Below, in pieces: positions 23,602-40,617 of a stretch of 64,000 nucleotides of DNA. A program made the position numbers and the translations under genes. Position 1 is the stretch's first letter; every line of letters begins with the position of its first letter. The stretch is from Dolomedes plantarius (taxonomy: Eukaryota > Arthropoda > Arachnida > Araneae > Dolomedidae), in NCBI GenBank assembly GCA_907164885.2, contig OU015490.1, forward strand, positions 227,352,054 to 227,416,053. The letters run 5' to 3'. The notes below the pieces were generated by a model. That model searched no databases, had not been told where the DNA came from, and worked only from the letters and a program-made list of their open reading frames with translations.

Positions 23602-25234
23602 CATTTGTGTATTTAATAATCCTATTTATGAGGTTTCCTTGAAATTGTTTAAAGTTAAATCTGCTCAAGATTTCGAGAATAATCGAATGTGACAGCATAG
23701 AGAAACTACACTGTGAAACATTTTGTCCATTTCTGTAATCAAATCCGCAACCTCTTACTATCCAGAACAGGAGTGCAGTGCCCTTAAAATGCATTATTAT
23801 TTCTAATAACTCTCTTAGACCAAAAGATTTCACTATAGAAAAGTCACAGTACATTGCATTAAATTAGTATCCATGTTCTCTGTCATGTCGATGCATAGTT
23901 TCCACGAATACCTCCATGTAACATTGTTCTTGGAGCAAAATTGTCAAACAAATGTAAAAAGATCTTAATGTAAATTTAAAGTAATGCCACCTTCTTGTGT
24001 ATAGTCACGAAGGAGTTACAGAGTGCAATGACGTTTCCTGTAGATGAGTTAAGTCAACATTACAGAAGATATTTATGTTAAAAGTCTTTAAAGACCACAT
24101 TTATGATCAAAAATTGCCCATCTTCTATAGTGTTCCAATGAGACTCTAATGAAACAGTCGCATCACTGTAATTTTCTACTAGGGATGGTGTACTTTAATC
24201 TAGAGGAAAACACATTTTCAACAAAGGGAAAACACTTTTTCCCCTTTATTGAAATTACTTTTATAGATTTTCGATATACCCAATACATTTTATCCACTTT
24301 CTGTCTTATGCTTTATCTTCACTTTTGAAAATCTAAATTACCATCGGAAAGGAGCCCGTTTTTTCCAGACTCGCGTATTCTACCATTACACGCCCGGGTC
24401 ATGCAATAAACCTCTATTAAGAACCTCCTAACTGTAAAATGAAACATCCGAAATACTTTATTGTTGAACTTTCAAAAAAGTAACTTAGAACAATCATATT
24501 TCCTGACTATACAGCGAAAGCTTGATCCTAATTTTGTACCTATGAATATTGAACACAGATACGGTAGACAGTGCTAATAAATGTTTTTTTTTCAAATTTT
24601 CTGTGTTGATTCAGATTTCTTTCCCTAAAACACACTCTATTATAAATGGATCTCTAAGCTAAAAATCTTATTATAATATAATAAAAATTGTCATAAATTT
24701 CTTACAAAATTTATATAGTAAATATGTTATACACGAATATTATGTACTTTATTTGATTAATTTAATTTAAATTAATAGATTTTTACAAACATACTTTATC
24801 CCTCCCTTTTTTTAAATTATTTTAAATTACAAACTAAATTATATAAAAATATTTTAAATTCATTCTCTTTTATACCAAAATAATGACTTTAAACTAAAAA
24901 CTATTATGGTTTACAAAGTTTCCAAAATAATGTTTGCAAAGTTTAACACGATTTGTAAACTTTGAAACAGAGCCAAGAATACATTAACTAATACAAATTA
25001 GTTTTTAGCTCTGCCAGAGTAATTCGACTTTAAATATATTTTATTTTGAATGGGATACTTTTAAAAGAACAATTCATGCTGCGTATTAAAACAGAACTTA
25101 ACTTATCTGTCTATTTTAATATGTCATAAAAACTGTATAAAACTATGGCAAACGGAAAAATTATTATATAATAAAGCAATCATCTATTCTTTAAACTATC
25201 TTGTCCAGATCAGAATATTTAACTCGGTGCTAAT

Positions 25235-25775
25235 CGATTTTCAAGCCATTGCGGTACTCCTTGAGATTGCAATCATATCTCTAAAGAACTGCTTTGAGAT
25301 CTTTAATTGTTTCATGTAAATACATGATTTCTTTTTCATTTCTTACTATATTAACTTACCGAAGATCAGATAAATAAATTCTGTTGTAATAAAGAAAATC
25401 CTTACAGACATCAACACTGATTGAATGAAACGAATGTGAATGTTTACACATAACGGCAGACTTTATATATAACAAAGAGAAATTCCCAAATACTATCCTT
25501 TTAAAAGGTTTTGTTGTGCCCTTAAAGTGCTATAATATCTCTAAAGTCTGTTTCGCTGACAAATTTTTTATTTTTTCATGAAAATGCAGGATTTTTCGTA
25601 TTTACTCTACGGTATTTTAGTATATCAAAGATCAGATAAAAATATTCTGCATTTAACTACTAAGAAACTCCTCTGATAATCTTCAACATTGATTTAATGA
25701 AGCAAATGTGAACGCTAACCCTTAAATACAGACTTTATAAATAAAAAATATAAAATAAAAGATTGTCATAAAAAT
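25235..25775 (+). repeat. Diverged tandem duplication, period about 270 bases
   Basis: Two adjacent copies share ordered landmarks: AGATCAGATAAA at about 25363 and 25629, CAACACTGATT versus CAACATTGATT, GAATGTGAA versus AAATGTGAA, and CAGACTTTATA at 25457 and 25729. The spacing of matches is 266-272 bases. Both copies are non-coding. Confidence 0.75.
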
Positions 25776-28700
25776 TATCTTTTTGAACACACGTTTATAG
25801 CTTGAGCAAAATAAATAAAAATGGATTTCAACATATAACCAAAGCAACGCTTCGTCCGCTGTTATTGAATAATTTAAAATTTTCCTTGTCTTAAAAATAT
25901 TTTATGTTAAAGTAAAATAATATTACGTTTCCTATGCATTCAATAATCCCTTTTAAAGCATTACGGCTGAAAGGAACATCATTCAAATATGAAAACTTTC
26001 TTATAGTTATTAATCTGACAGCTTTTTGCATAACGTTATGAAAAGTGTTGCTCGCTCTTACGGTTTTTGTTATTTATGCAGTGAAGATGAAATATGGTAT
26101 GAAAAAATAAAATATTTGCCCTCTTTATTTTTAATGTCAAATACAAATACATCAAAATTCCGAGTCAATGTAATAATTTGTATATTTTTAATGCTGTTCG
26201 TGTATTGAATTATAACATTATAAAGCAAAATCTGGATAGTAAAGATTGAAAAATAAGAAAAAAAAAGATGGTTTTGAAATGTATAAATGAAAATAGTCCT
26301 GAAAATTAGATCATGATGGTGATTAGGTAATCTTAATCTCACAATAACGTGATGGATTATTTACAGTTGTAAATATCTGTAAATATTTGTAAATATTCTT
26401 TGTCTCTCCTTTTTTTGTGTTAAATGTCATTTATTTAATGCTACTTAGTTTTATAATTCAATATGTAAAAATTTGGTGATATTTTCAAGAATTTTGGCGA
26501 ATTTGGATACAAATGTGGCAATCTCAGAGGCAAATTAGCAACTTTTTGGGTGTCTGGAGAACCAGTAATATATTACTTACTACTTGGTGTGGCGTCATTG
26601 TCACGATCTGGAAGTTTCCATTTGTAATACAATCGGGAATATCGTCAAGGGTATATATGCGTACTTAGCTTGGCTAATGTAGCTCAGATTTATTAATTTC
26701 TCTTAGCACTAGTGAGGCCTATTATTATGCCTGAGTATATTATTTCAAATCTGAAGTCTTTTGTTAAACTTGTGTTATTTTGACTTCTTTTGTTGCTGTA
26801 GACCTGAGTGAATGTTTGTTATGTGTCACCCTGATGAACTAGAAATGCAACAATATATTTTCAGAATAGCTATCATTTGACAACAAAACTTGTATGAATT
26901 TGCTATTAATAACTTCATTTTATAATATTAGCTAGTAGCACAAATAGCATTGTTATCTTCAGGGTCAATCCATTTCAAGTGGTCCAGCACTTGTTGCTTG
27001 ACCCATTTAAAAAAATCCTAAATTTTCTATACAATAACCCTTACATAATGGAAGTTAAAAATGACTATTATTTTAATTTTATTATTTTTTGGTTGTACAT
27101 GGAAGCCATGCTTGTTTCATCGTATGCAGAAATTTTCGCATATTTACGGATTTACGGAATTGCAAAGATCTCATATTTTTTTTCCAATATAAATGGGTTT
27201 AAAACAATTTATTCAGGAAAAAATGGGCTAAATATCTGTTAATAGATTTTTTCCAAAATAAATCCTTATTCGTGAAATGTTAGCGTAAAGTTTAAGATAT
27301 TTTTTCCTATATCTCTCCGTTTACAAGAGGTAGTTTTTCTAGGAAGGAAAACTGCAACATGACACAATTGTTTTCGCAAGTAGGCAGAATGTACTTCATT
27401 CAAGTTATAACAGATGACACGACTTGTGCCATCTCATAGAATTTTAAGATCGATCGGCCCTATGGAACTGTCAACAGTAACTGTCGAACTTACAACATCT
27501 CTCCTAAATTGCGCGAATGCATTTCACAGCACCTTGTTGAACATCACATTCAGTCTCTCAGTAAGCTAAACATTGGCCTTACACTATGTTTTCGACACCA
27601 TATTTTGTGTGTATATATTGCAATGAAATAGAAAAATGTAATTTATTCTATGGTACTCATCGTAATAGTATTTGCCATTGCCATATCTCAGCTTGTAGTC
27701 CAATCTCCATCTTTAAATATTTTATGCATGACACTACCATAAAATGCTATCTGGAGCCAGAATGTAAAATTCTTTTCTTTTGCCACAGCAGAGATATCAT
27801 ATCCTTTAAAGTAAGAATTTCGAAATTTTTGAAGGATTTGGGATTTGTCTTAAGGGCACGGTGGACGTTGAAATCGGCAAAAATTGACCAAAACATCGAA
27901 TTTTTGATTTTAATACTATATTGTTCTAGAAATCAAAATGTACCAAATGCAAAATTCCGCATCAAAATCCGATAATTTTTAACTAAGTTATTAGCATTTA
28001 TATGTTTATAAACAATCCACTTTTGCCCTTTTAAATTTCACTTTGTATATGTAAACAATAGCTTGCGTCACTAGTCTGCATTTCAATTATATATTTATTT
28101 CCGCCTCCTATTTTTCGCTTTCTAATTTGGCAACAGCAAAGTTAACTGTAACCTAATGTTTATCCAATGCATTGTTTACACACGTTTTTCAACCGCTACG
28201 CATTTTCGTTATAGATATCTTTTTCATTTTGTTACTATTGCATCTTGTCATTTTTTACAAAACTGCGCTTAGTTTTCGGCTTTTTTGAGCTGCCACTAAG
28301 TTCTTTGCACTGATGAAGAAGCTCCTTTGTAGTTTCGAAACGGTCGTATGCAAAATAATTGCATCTTACTGCTATTTGTGCTTTATTTACGTTGGATTTC
28401 CTGTTTAGTTCTGTGCTGTTGGAGAAGTGGCGAGTAAACAACTCGTTTGTTTACTTTACTGCAGTGCGCTACACGCTAGCATAATCTTCAACAGAGATAT
28501 AAAGCACACTTTTGTCCATTTTATCCTCAGAGCATTCCCAAACTTAAAATTCGATTTCTTAACACCATGAGTATCATACCTGAATTTAATTCTATTAGAA
28601 TGATGAGAAGCTGACCTTAGATCTTAGGTGATTAGATATATGAGAAGCTGATGTAATGTATTCTGAATTATTTGTTAGAACTATTTTTAAAAAGCAAGTA

Positions 28701-29059
28701 AATAGTCTGTTGCAGGCCTCTAAAATAAAATATGCGTAGTTTAATAACTTAATAATAATTTCATTTTTTATCTTACTAACTTTGTTGATTATGGTCTTAG
28801 GTTGCTATAAATAAATGTTGTTAAAACTTTCTCTGCAATTAAATGTACACGTGACTTCTACGCACTTAAAAGCTTAGTTTTATGTTAGAATTCAGACTTT
28901 TTTAATATGTGCGAGGGTTTAACATCTCTAAATGTTTATTTTTATAATGTGGTGCATTAGAAACACATCATTCAAGTATATAGCGTAGCTTGTGTTTTAT
29001 ATAACAAAAAATATTCTTATATGTTTCATTACCTGTTGGGTTATTATTTTCATGTTTAA

Positions 29060-31970
<2,911 letters not shown>

Positions 31971-32025
<55 letters not shown>
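31971..32025. repeat. (TA)n microsatellite
   Basis: About 55 bases of TA at the right end of Tigger element 1. Confidence 0.95.
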
Positions 32026-32026
<1 letters not shown>

Positions 32027-32830
32027 TTATTTGTGTAGGATATCCACCTCTCTCAGTTTCAAAATATTTCAAAGAAAAGATTTCATTTCCTCCGGCGAGC
32101 GAGTTTCGATGTTCATTCACAGCAGTTCAAAACCAAATAGTACTTTTAAAGTAATGATACGTCTGGAGAGATGGTGAAACATAAGTATCTTAGAGAAAAA
32201 AAGTACAATGGAAACTTTTTGAAATAATTACTGAGCCATTCAGCAGAGAATAATAAATGGTATCATTAATCTAATGGAAAGGGCCTAGGAGTTTCACGGA
32301 TCTTCTTAGAGTAATTCTTTAAGAACTGTAATCATTCAGCATAGGAAAATGTGCAACTGCTTAGACGAAAAGTGTAGAGATCATTTTATATATATGCAAT
32401 CTTACGGATTTTTCTACTCTTCGGACAATTTTTAATCTATGACATTATAGGTAAAATAAAGTTACGAGGAGAATTTACACACTTTAATTAATTTATTGTT
32501 CGAGGTAAGGGATTTTTAGAATATCGGAAAATAATAAAATTAGAATGTTGTTGCTAGATGTCGTTTTCTTTTTTATCGGCGAATGTGGTTAAATGGTCAT
32601 GCTCAATAAAATGAATATTTCTTTAGAAATATGAACCAGAGTAACACACCCAACACACAGAAAGAATATTGAAAATAAAAAGAGAAAATACTGATGCAAG
32701 GAACTGTTTATTGTCATTGTTTTTCTGTAATAATATAGCTCAAAAGATTTCAATTATTGCAGAGCTTCAGTCTGAGTTATTAGTCTTGATGTTATTTTTT
32801 TTTACCTTTATGCCTATATCTATAATAATA

Positions 32831-32834
<4 letters not shown>
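32026..32834. other. AT-rich intergenic DNA
   Basis: No gene or repeat terminus recognised between Tigger element 1 and the (TA)n (32835-32867) that borders the gypsy element. Confidence 0.5.
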
Positions 32835-32863
<29 letters not shown>

Positions 32864-32868
<5 letters not shown>

Positions 32869-33315
32869 CATGCCAGGTCAGACCCATGAAGATACTCGAA
32901 TTAGCGAATTACAGACCTGACATGTCACACCGAAATTATTTGTCGTAAACCGAGTAGACACAAAAATAATGAAGCTACTAAATCTCGAACATTTTTATTA
33001 GCTAGCAACGAAGCGTCTTCACTGGACAATTACAGAATCCATGAAGTGTCATCTCTCTGACCACAGGCCCTTATATAATTTTTCATAGCCGACGTGTCAA
33101 AAGACCATGCAACGAGCAGTGATTCGCTGTGCCTGGATCTCCGGGCTTAAAAACTTATATAATGAAGAGGGATTATCTCCAAATTTGCGGGGATCGTATA
33201 GTATCTGCCGAAATCAACTCCTTTGTTCTTAAAATGAAAACGAAAGACGTAACTAATCTACGCACAATGTAATTTAGAAAGAATTTAGAATTATGAAAGG
33301 GTTTTATATGTTATA
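32864..33315 (-). repeat. Gypsy 3' LTR
   Basis: About 452 bases, nearly collinear with the right LTR. The right LTR has the canonical TGTAACAT at its low-coordinate end; here it reads TATAACAT, merging with the TA tract. The other end carries an inverse-like ATGTTATA. A TATATAAT motif near 33070 is shared by both LTRs. Confidence 0.88.
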
Positions 33316-33327
33316 CCCCCCCCCCCC
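33316..33327 (-). promoter_or_regulatory. Polypurine tract of the gypsy element
   Basis: On the minus strand, a run of about eleven G follows AGACA and directly abuts the 3' LTR. This is where the primer for plus-strand synthesis is expected. Confidence 0.65.
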
Positions 33328-35150
33328 TGTCTGAGAAGAGGCTGACCACTAATGCTTGCATTAGTGGCAGACTCACTCAGCAGTGCGAAAAAAAAGGCTC
33401 AGACCAGAAATTTGGAAAAAAGTTTTAAAAAGGAAAATTTTGGAAAGATAATTTTGTAGCAGAGTCATATGACCAGTCGTCAAAAATTTCAATGAAAAAA
33501 TACACTAAAAAATATACACTGTATATATCCACTGTTAATATACTCTGTTAATATACACTGCTAATATACATTGTTCGGCTTATACAAATAACAAAAAAGT
33601 AGTAACTAACTTGAGAACAATGCAAAACTTAAACATCTAAATGAATGAACTATCTATCATAACTTGACTGTCCTTTCACTATCTGAGGAAGTTTTATCAC
33701 TTTTAATAGGAAATGATAACAAAGAAAAAAAATAAAAATCACAGTCTTATTCTGCTGTGCCTAAATTTTCGCAATCGCAGACACAAACAAATTTCACTTT
33801 TCTTGTATAGCAACAAAATAATACTCCTGTATGATAACTAAATAATAAAATCACATTTAACTGTATTACAACATTTCACAACCCCCCCCCCCGAAAAAAA
33901 AAAATTGTTTCTATTTTACATAAATGACATAAAAATATTACAGAACATTTATCACTTTTTATTTCAAAATACTCAATCTTTTCAAAATTCTTTTTATTAT
34001 ATTTTTAACACTTTTTATTTCTTATTATTATCTTATTCAATACTCATTATTTGTGTACCCATATTTCTTATGACATTATTTATTTATATTCGAAACAACT
34101 TTTCTTAATATTCAATTGTGTACACTTATTTTGATTTGATGTGGAACTCCATGTTTTGTGTTTGAGGTACCTGTTTGTGTGTATGTAGTACAAAACTTAT
34201 TAGTTTCAAATTCCTGATAATTCTTCGTCTAATGTTTGAGGGTGTGTGTAATTGTATGAGTAAAAAATGGGAGTCTTTCTCCCTATTGTTCTTTGACGAA
34301 TAAGGACTAAAGAAAAATGGCCGTACAGTGGACCAACAGTGATTCTTCCAACAGGATATAACAGCCAAAAACAACATTGTCTAGTACAAAGATGGATAAA
34401 TAGGAAGCTAGGCATATGTCACAACTGTGGAAGTATAAATAAGAATCGGGAGGGCAAAGGACTGGTCTTTCCATGGTCTGTCTTTATCTATTAAGTCTAA
34501 ATATTTATTTTTATTCAGCACTTCTTGTGACTGAAAAGTTTACGTGAATTTAAAGTTTTACAGGCAACTTGGATTTTTTGCATAAAACGGAGATGGGTGA
34601 TAGGATAGATTCTTCGAGAAGGAGGAAATTTAAGAAGTAGAAATGTCACATTCGGGTATTAATTTAATAAAAAAATCACATAGAACTGTATTTTAAAAAA
34701 GTTTAAATAAGATAGATTTTTTTAAAAAAATTATTAGGACAGCACGCAATGTTTAATCCCTTAAAAATGTTTAATCACCTAAAAGTCATGTGATGTTAAG
34801 CATCGAAAAAAAAAGAAACGTGGATCTATAATTTTATGAAGATAGTCATTATTCGTGATATAATTTTAATTTTTCTGGTGCATAATAATATCTCAATTTG
34901 CAAGCATGGACAATTTCAGAATTTTGTTTGGTTTGAAAATTTAGCCTATCAATTTCATAGTTAACATTTGACATTTGTTTTAAAATAGAATAAGGTCCAG
35001 AATAAGGAGAAGTTAATTAACTCGTATTAGGATATTGTAATTCCTCATATTATACTAGATCTCCAACATTAAATTTAGATTCTACAAAACGTGCATCATA
35101 CTTTACGTTATTCTTATTATGATATTTAATGGTCCTACCTTTTGCTAGTT

Positions 35151-37967
35151 TTAGGCTTCATCTACTGGAGGATAAAAATTTTTGTTTCTAATATGAGGTT
35201 CATAAGGTAAAATTCCAAAAAGCAAGTAGGCGGGAGTCAAGTGGGTAACCGCATGAGGAGTGTGATTGTATTCATTACTAACTTCATTTAGCAAAGTAGT
35301 CCAAGGAATCTTACTTGATGAATTATACAGTTGCATGGTCAATTACCACTTTGCACCTTAATCTAGTAATTATCGTCTGATCAACTCTCTCAATCTTACT
35401 GTTAGATGTGGGTGATGAGAAGTAGTGAGTAATTGTTTAACATTATTGTGTTCTAAGAACCTCCTAAAGTTTGAATAAGTAAAAGCTACATTTCTGTCAG
35501 TTAATATTTTTTTTGGAGTCTGAATTTAAAATATTTATTTTAAGCCGTTAGTATAGGTTTCTGTTGTTACACTTTTAATGGAAAGGTCCAAATTTAAGGC
35601 GTTGCATGGTCAATTACCAAATGTAAATATTTTTTCGTTGAATTATAGTAATTAAATCCGCCTACTGAATTCAAGCTTAAGAACTCGAAAGATTATTCTG
35701 TCAGAGGAACCTCTTGCAGCAATCCAAACCTTTTTTGTCTATTTTTCTTGTTTATTTGTCAAGTATGGCAGTGTTTAACATAGTTATTTATATATTTCGT
35801 GATTTTTTACGAATATTACTGAGGTGTAATTAATTGTACTGTTTTATTTACTCGAGGATGTTCGAATTCTTCATGCGCCTTTCTTAAAATTTCTAATCTT
35901 AATGAGAATGGTACTACAATTTTCAAAAATAATATTTAGTAACATATATTACATTGTTTATCTTCTTATACTGAGGTCCCTGAACATAATCTTTATTTTG
36001 AGAGTCAATTATATTTTGGAATTCAAGTAGATGAGATACCTTTTGGATAGATTCTGAAACAGGATTTCTGGAAAGCATATCAGCTTCAATATTTGCAGTT
36101 ACTTTTTGATATTTAATCTCGTAATCGAACATACTTTATTTTAATGACCAGATAAAAAGTCGTCCTTTTAGGTTTTTAACTTTTTTTGCCAAACTAAGGC
36201 TGCAAGGTCAGTGTCAATTGTAAACTTTTTTCCATGGAGATAATGGTAGAATTTATCTAAACAATCAACTATGGCTAGACATTCAAGTTCTGTGATTGAG
36301 TAATTTGCTTCATAATTTTTAAAACGCGTGAATGATATGCTATTGGGTGCAATACACCATTTTCATCTATTTGTTTCAACACGGCTTCTATTTGATGCTT
36401 ACTTGCATCAATATATAAATGACAGTCCATGTTTGCATCATATAATTTCAATATTGGTTTACGAATCAATTAGTTTTTAAGAATCTCAAAAGCTTCTTGG
36501 CACTTTTCTGACCAATCCCATTTTACCCCTTTCTTTAATAATGTGTTTAATGGATGTCTCACTTTTGCATAATTTGGAATAAACTTATTGTAAACATTTA
36601 TTGAGCCCAAGAATCTTTGGAGCTCTTTTACATTAGCTGGTGGTTTTAAGTTCTTAATTTTTTCAGGATTGACATTGTCGGGTGAGATGCTTCCCTCACA
36701 AATGTTATATCCTAGAAAATTTCTTTGCTTCTGCAGAAATATACATTTAGATAATTTTCACTTGATATTCTCTTTTTTAAAAATATGAAATAACTGGTTT
36801 AATTGTTCGAGATGTTGTTCTTTTGAATCTGAGAAAATTATGATGTCGTCGAAATAGTGGCATGCTAAATTTACTTTATATTTATCTAAAATCCCTCTGA
36901 TTGTTCTGTTGAAAATTTCAGGGACAATTTTTAACACAAACGGAAGTCTTAACCACTCGAATAAACCAAAAGTGGTAGCAAATGCTACTTTTTCAGTACC
37001 TTTTGGATGAATGGTTACATGGCAATACCCAGATGAAAGGTCTAAAGTGGAAAAAAATTTTGCTTCACTTAATTTATCAAGAATATCATCAATTTTAGGT
37101 AGTTCTTCTGCATCTGTCTTAGTTATTAAATTTAATTTTCTAAAGTCAATATAAAATCTGGTTTTTACCTCATCACGTTTTCTTGCCAAAGTCACAGGAT
37201 TTGAGTAAGGGGTATGTGACTATTTAATGATTCCTGCTTCTAATAAAGCGTTAATTTGGGTTTTGATTTATTTTTCTTCAACTGGCGAAGTCCTATAAGC
37301 TTTTAAACTAGCTGGTAAATCATTGTGGTTCGTTCCACAATTATTCATTGTGGTTCCATTCTTATTTTTCCAATGTCATATTTATTTATTGAAAATAGTT
37401 CAACATTTCTTTGTAAAAGTTCTTTTAAATCCCTATCAACATTTAAATTCTCTTTATGATTTTCAATATTAACATTATTATAGTTTTGTAAAATTTCTAT
37501 ATTATTTCCATGAGAATTTGCACCACAATTATCAAATATAGCATAATCAATATTCAAAACCTCATTATCAAAACACATAGAAACATCATTATTAGCATAA
37601 TCACTTTGCATATGTAATGATATTTTATTATTACCAATATTTTTAATTCTAAAGAACGTTTTCCACATGGTTTTGAACAATCAATTGTTAACTTAAAATT
37701 TTTACACTCTGGAAAACCCAAAATAAGATAAGGCAAGTTGATATCAATGACATACACAGAAAAGTTTTTATTCAAATTTTCTATTCTCAAATCAAAGTTA
37801 CATTTACTTGTTATCAATATTTCTCCTTCAGCTTGCTGTACCTTAATTGGAGTAATTGTACAACATTTCAAATTATTTTCAACTACTAATCTTTTAGAAA
37901 TCAAAATAACTGTGGAGGCAGTATCCACTATACAATATAGGACTTTTTTTATCTTGGATTTTAACAT
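35151..37967 (-). pseudogene. Gypsy pol: protease, RT, RNase H, integrase, degenerate
   Basis: Read right to left. Protease (37967-37560): YCIVDTASTVILIS is the active-site region, with DTAS where DTG[AS] is usual, and YLILGFPE follows. Reverse transcriptase (about 37195-36758): FYIDFRKLN, FFSTLDLSSGYCHVTIHP, TTFGLFEWLRLPF and YFDDIIIFS (the YxDD box). RNase H (36469-35923): CHLYIDASKHQIEAVLKQ and FDYEIKYQKVTANIEADMLS, lacking a continuous frame. Integrase C-terminal core (35342-35151): WTTLLNEVSNEYNHTPHAVT. Several stops and frameshifts separate these blocks. The product would have copied and integrated the element; this copy cannot. Confidence 0.92.
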
Positions 37968-38029
37968 AATTTACATTTTGAGAGCTTCTATTATTTGTGT
38001 TCATGAGTTCCCTCACAATTATTAATTGT

Positions 38030-39099
38030 CATTGCGACAACTGATCTTCCTCAAACTCAGTGTCCTCATGTTTTTGATTGTGGTCTGATATTGGCATTCT
38101 ACCTAACATCTCTGGTAATGAACACGTCTGTTCCCAATGATACGCATTGGTAATGCCAAAATTTAAACATTTTCGACAAGGACTAGATGGTAAGTTTGAA
38201 TATTGCTGGTGATGATTGGTCTTATTATTGGGTCTATGCACAAGATGTCTAATCCCCGAATTTTGGTTCCTTCTGGGTTGTCATTCTCTAAAATGGTGTT
38301 GTTGACTATAATTGGGTCTAAACTGAGGTTGTGGATTATAATTTCGCCTAAATCGTTGCTGGTGATAATAATTTTGTCTAAATTGGTGATTATTATCAAA
38401 CCTGGGAGTGAAGAAGTTATTTCGAGGAGTCTTATTTGGTCTATTTCCTTCATTATTTATCTTAATTAGTTTAGTGGCTAACACCAGCCACTCTGTTGTT
38501 GTTTGAGGAGGGTTTCTAGCTATTGTCAATCTCATTTGTGAACTCAACCCTTCTGTTAAACCTTCTATTATTATTTTCTTAGACAATCCTAATTTTTTCC
38601 CTATATTCATCTTTTATGAAAATATGCTTTTAAATCTTCTCCCATCTTATATTTTAAATTATCAAATTCTCAAAAATATACACTGTCAGCTTCAAAAAAT
38701 ATTTTCTGTAGAGTACTCTTTAATTCAGCACAATCTTGAATATGTAAACATGAGTTTACAAAAGCAGTAAGTGCTTCATCCTACAAATGTTTAGAGACAC
38801 AACGTATTTTCCACTCGTCTGGCATGTTTTCTTGTCATTTTCTGTTCAAAATAGTCAAGTCATTTTTCTAGTTTCATTCCCACTTGTGGGTCAAAAGGAA
38901 TGGTATTCCTAAAATATCTCTCTAGAATATCAGTAACCTGACACAGTCTTTTATTTCCACTACCAGATCATTCTGCCTATCCATTATTATCTAGAACCGA
39001 CTGGTCAAGTTGCTATCCAGTTTCCTTTTTGACAGTGCTATCACGAGTATTAACTGACTGATACTCCTGTTTTTCTGTTTTTATAATTTTACGCTCCAT
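38030..39099 (-). pseudogene. Gypsy gag with N/Q-rich repeats and zinc-binding motif
   Basis: A probable start at 39099 opens MERKIIKTEKQEYQSVNTRD on the minus strand, with several stops in the first 120 codons. Readable capsid-like sequence resumes at 38610 (KIIIEGLTEGLSSQMRL). It continues into an unusual tail of asparagine/glutamine-rich repeats of the form FR.NY..Q (about 38410-38285). A CRKCLNFGITNAYHWEQTC motif at about 38180-38120 has spacing C-x2-C-x9-H-x4-C, longer than the standard x4 knuckle but probably still metal-binding. This is the structural protein of the retrotransposon particle, broken here. Confidence 0.8.
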
Positions 39100-40617
39100 T
39101 TTAATTTTACCAAGATATTATTTTAAGAAAAGTATAGATAAACACTTAAAAACACAAAAGTGCAATCAAAATATAGTTCAAGAATAACAAGTTTTATTTT
39201 CATCTGGGTCATAAATTTAAATCGGAGGGAATCTTACCTTTAAATATTTCATTACACAAACTAAATCACAAAAATTAAGAATTTTGCAGGATGAAAATGT
39301 TCTCCACTATCGTTTAACACTGTTAGCGTACATGTAAAACATGCACATCGACAATTCTTATAATCCTTCTAATATATATCTTTAAATACCAGAGTAAAAT
39401 GTGCAGTAAAAACCATGTTTGTTAAAAAAAGGTGTACGTTAAAACTCTTGAAAATGCTCAAAAATAATGTATAAACGACAAGCCTAATAACTGGTAATAT
39501 AAGCTGGCATTTTCTATTAAAATACTTCGTAAACTCAGTTTATTTCTATACTGTGATGGACTATCATAGAGCTAAGATACGGAAATAGTATTACAAAATT
39601 TACCTTAAGCTAGGCAGGCTTGATACAACTTCCAGTTATCTCCCTAGCTCAGGCACAAACTCCTTGTTGCTTTCCTGAATGTGTTCACGGCTTATATACT
39701 CATGTCAAAAGCCGATATTCAAATATCGGGTTGAACTACGTAACTTCTTCGAAATACGCCATCTACCGGAAACTGAAGACTTTTATGTTTAATTACATGA
39801 CGCACGGCAGTTTTCCAATCATGACGTAATCAAAACGAAACTTCGTCGGGGATTCGGCTTAGTTATAAAGTGAATTGCTTTAACTTGAATCGGCTTAAAA
39901 ATGGAAACGCAAAACATGACGTCAAACTTCGGAAATTCAAGTAATTAACGAACTCTCAAAAGTAATTCTTAGTTCATATCGCTAACAAACACAAACACGT
40001 TTGCCATTATTTGGCACACTTATTTTTCCTTTCCTGATGATGTTGTCAACATAATACGCGCACTACTTGAATACAGAAGGAGACACATTTATAATTGTTG
40101 AGCGCGGTATTCAAATTAACACTATATTTTTCTTCTTCTTTGAAGCACCACTGGGGAGACACAAAAAATAAAAAAAGGAAAAGATGATCATACAGTTTGC
40201 ATTGGATGACGCGAAAGATGTCCGTCGACCAGTTCGCTGGGAAATCTCCCTGTCCACGTTTGTTGCTCAGATAACGCACACAGGTTAAAGTCTCGCCGAT
40301 TTTTATAGAAGATACCGTACAGCAGGCAGCAGAAGGACATTTCAAACCAAAAACGACTCGCTACATCACAGCCGGTAGTTCTGGAGTCGTCTTCTCTCCA
40401 TAAGATTCCATCGTTTTTGTGATATATCAAGGCTAGTCCTCGTGCCAGAGCAAAGTCCACACAGCGCTATGCGGGAAGAGAGAAGAAAAAAAATTCATAC
40501 CTTCAGCGTTCCTAGTTTTTGCGCGAGAGGGGGGAAAGGAAGTGCTCCGGACACCTACCTCTCAATATGGAAATCCGTGTGCTGAAGTGTTGCTAGGTTC
40601 GAGTCATGCCGCCTATT

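Noticed and set aside
27586..27975. 129-codon open frame rich in Cys and Phe
   Set aside because: No motif, no splice-supported continuation, and composition as expected of AT-rich DNA; not enough to call a gene.
27840..27975. TTAAGGGCACGGTGGACG as a piggyBac-type end
   Set aside because: Actual bases are CTTAAGGGCACGG, giving a TTAA, but no matching inverted end or transposase was found nearby.
28235..28441. Minus-strand 68-codon frame with a lysine-rich end
   Set aside because: No recognisable domain; too short to support.
33310..33900. Two C runs (33316-33327 and 33883-33892)
   Set aside because: The first is the gypsy polypurine tract read on the other strand. The second has no LTR beside it, so I do not call it a second tract.
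40590..40617. GGTTCGAGTC next to the gypsy 5' LTR as a tRNA-complementary primer-binding site or tRNA gene
   Set aside because: The bases around it do not form a T arm, and no TGG immediately follows the LTR end; probably coincidence.
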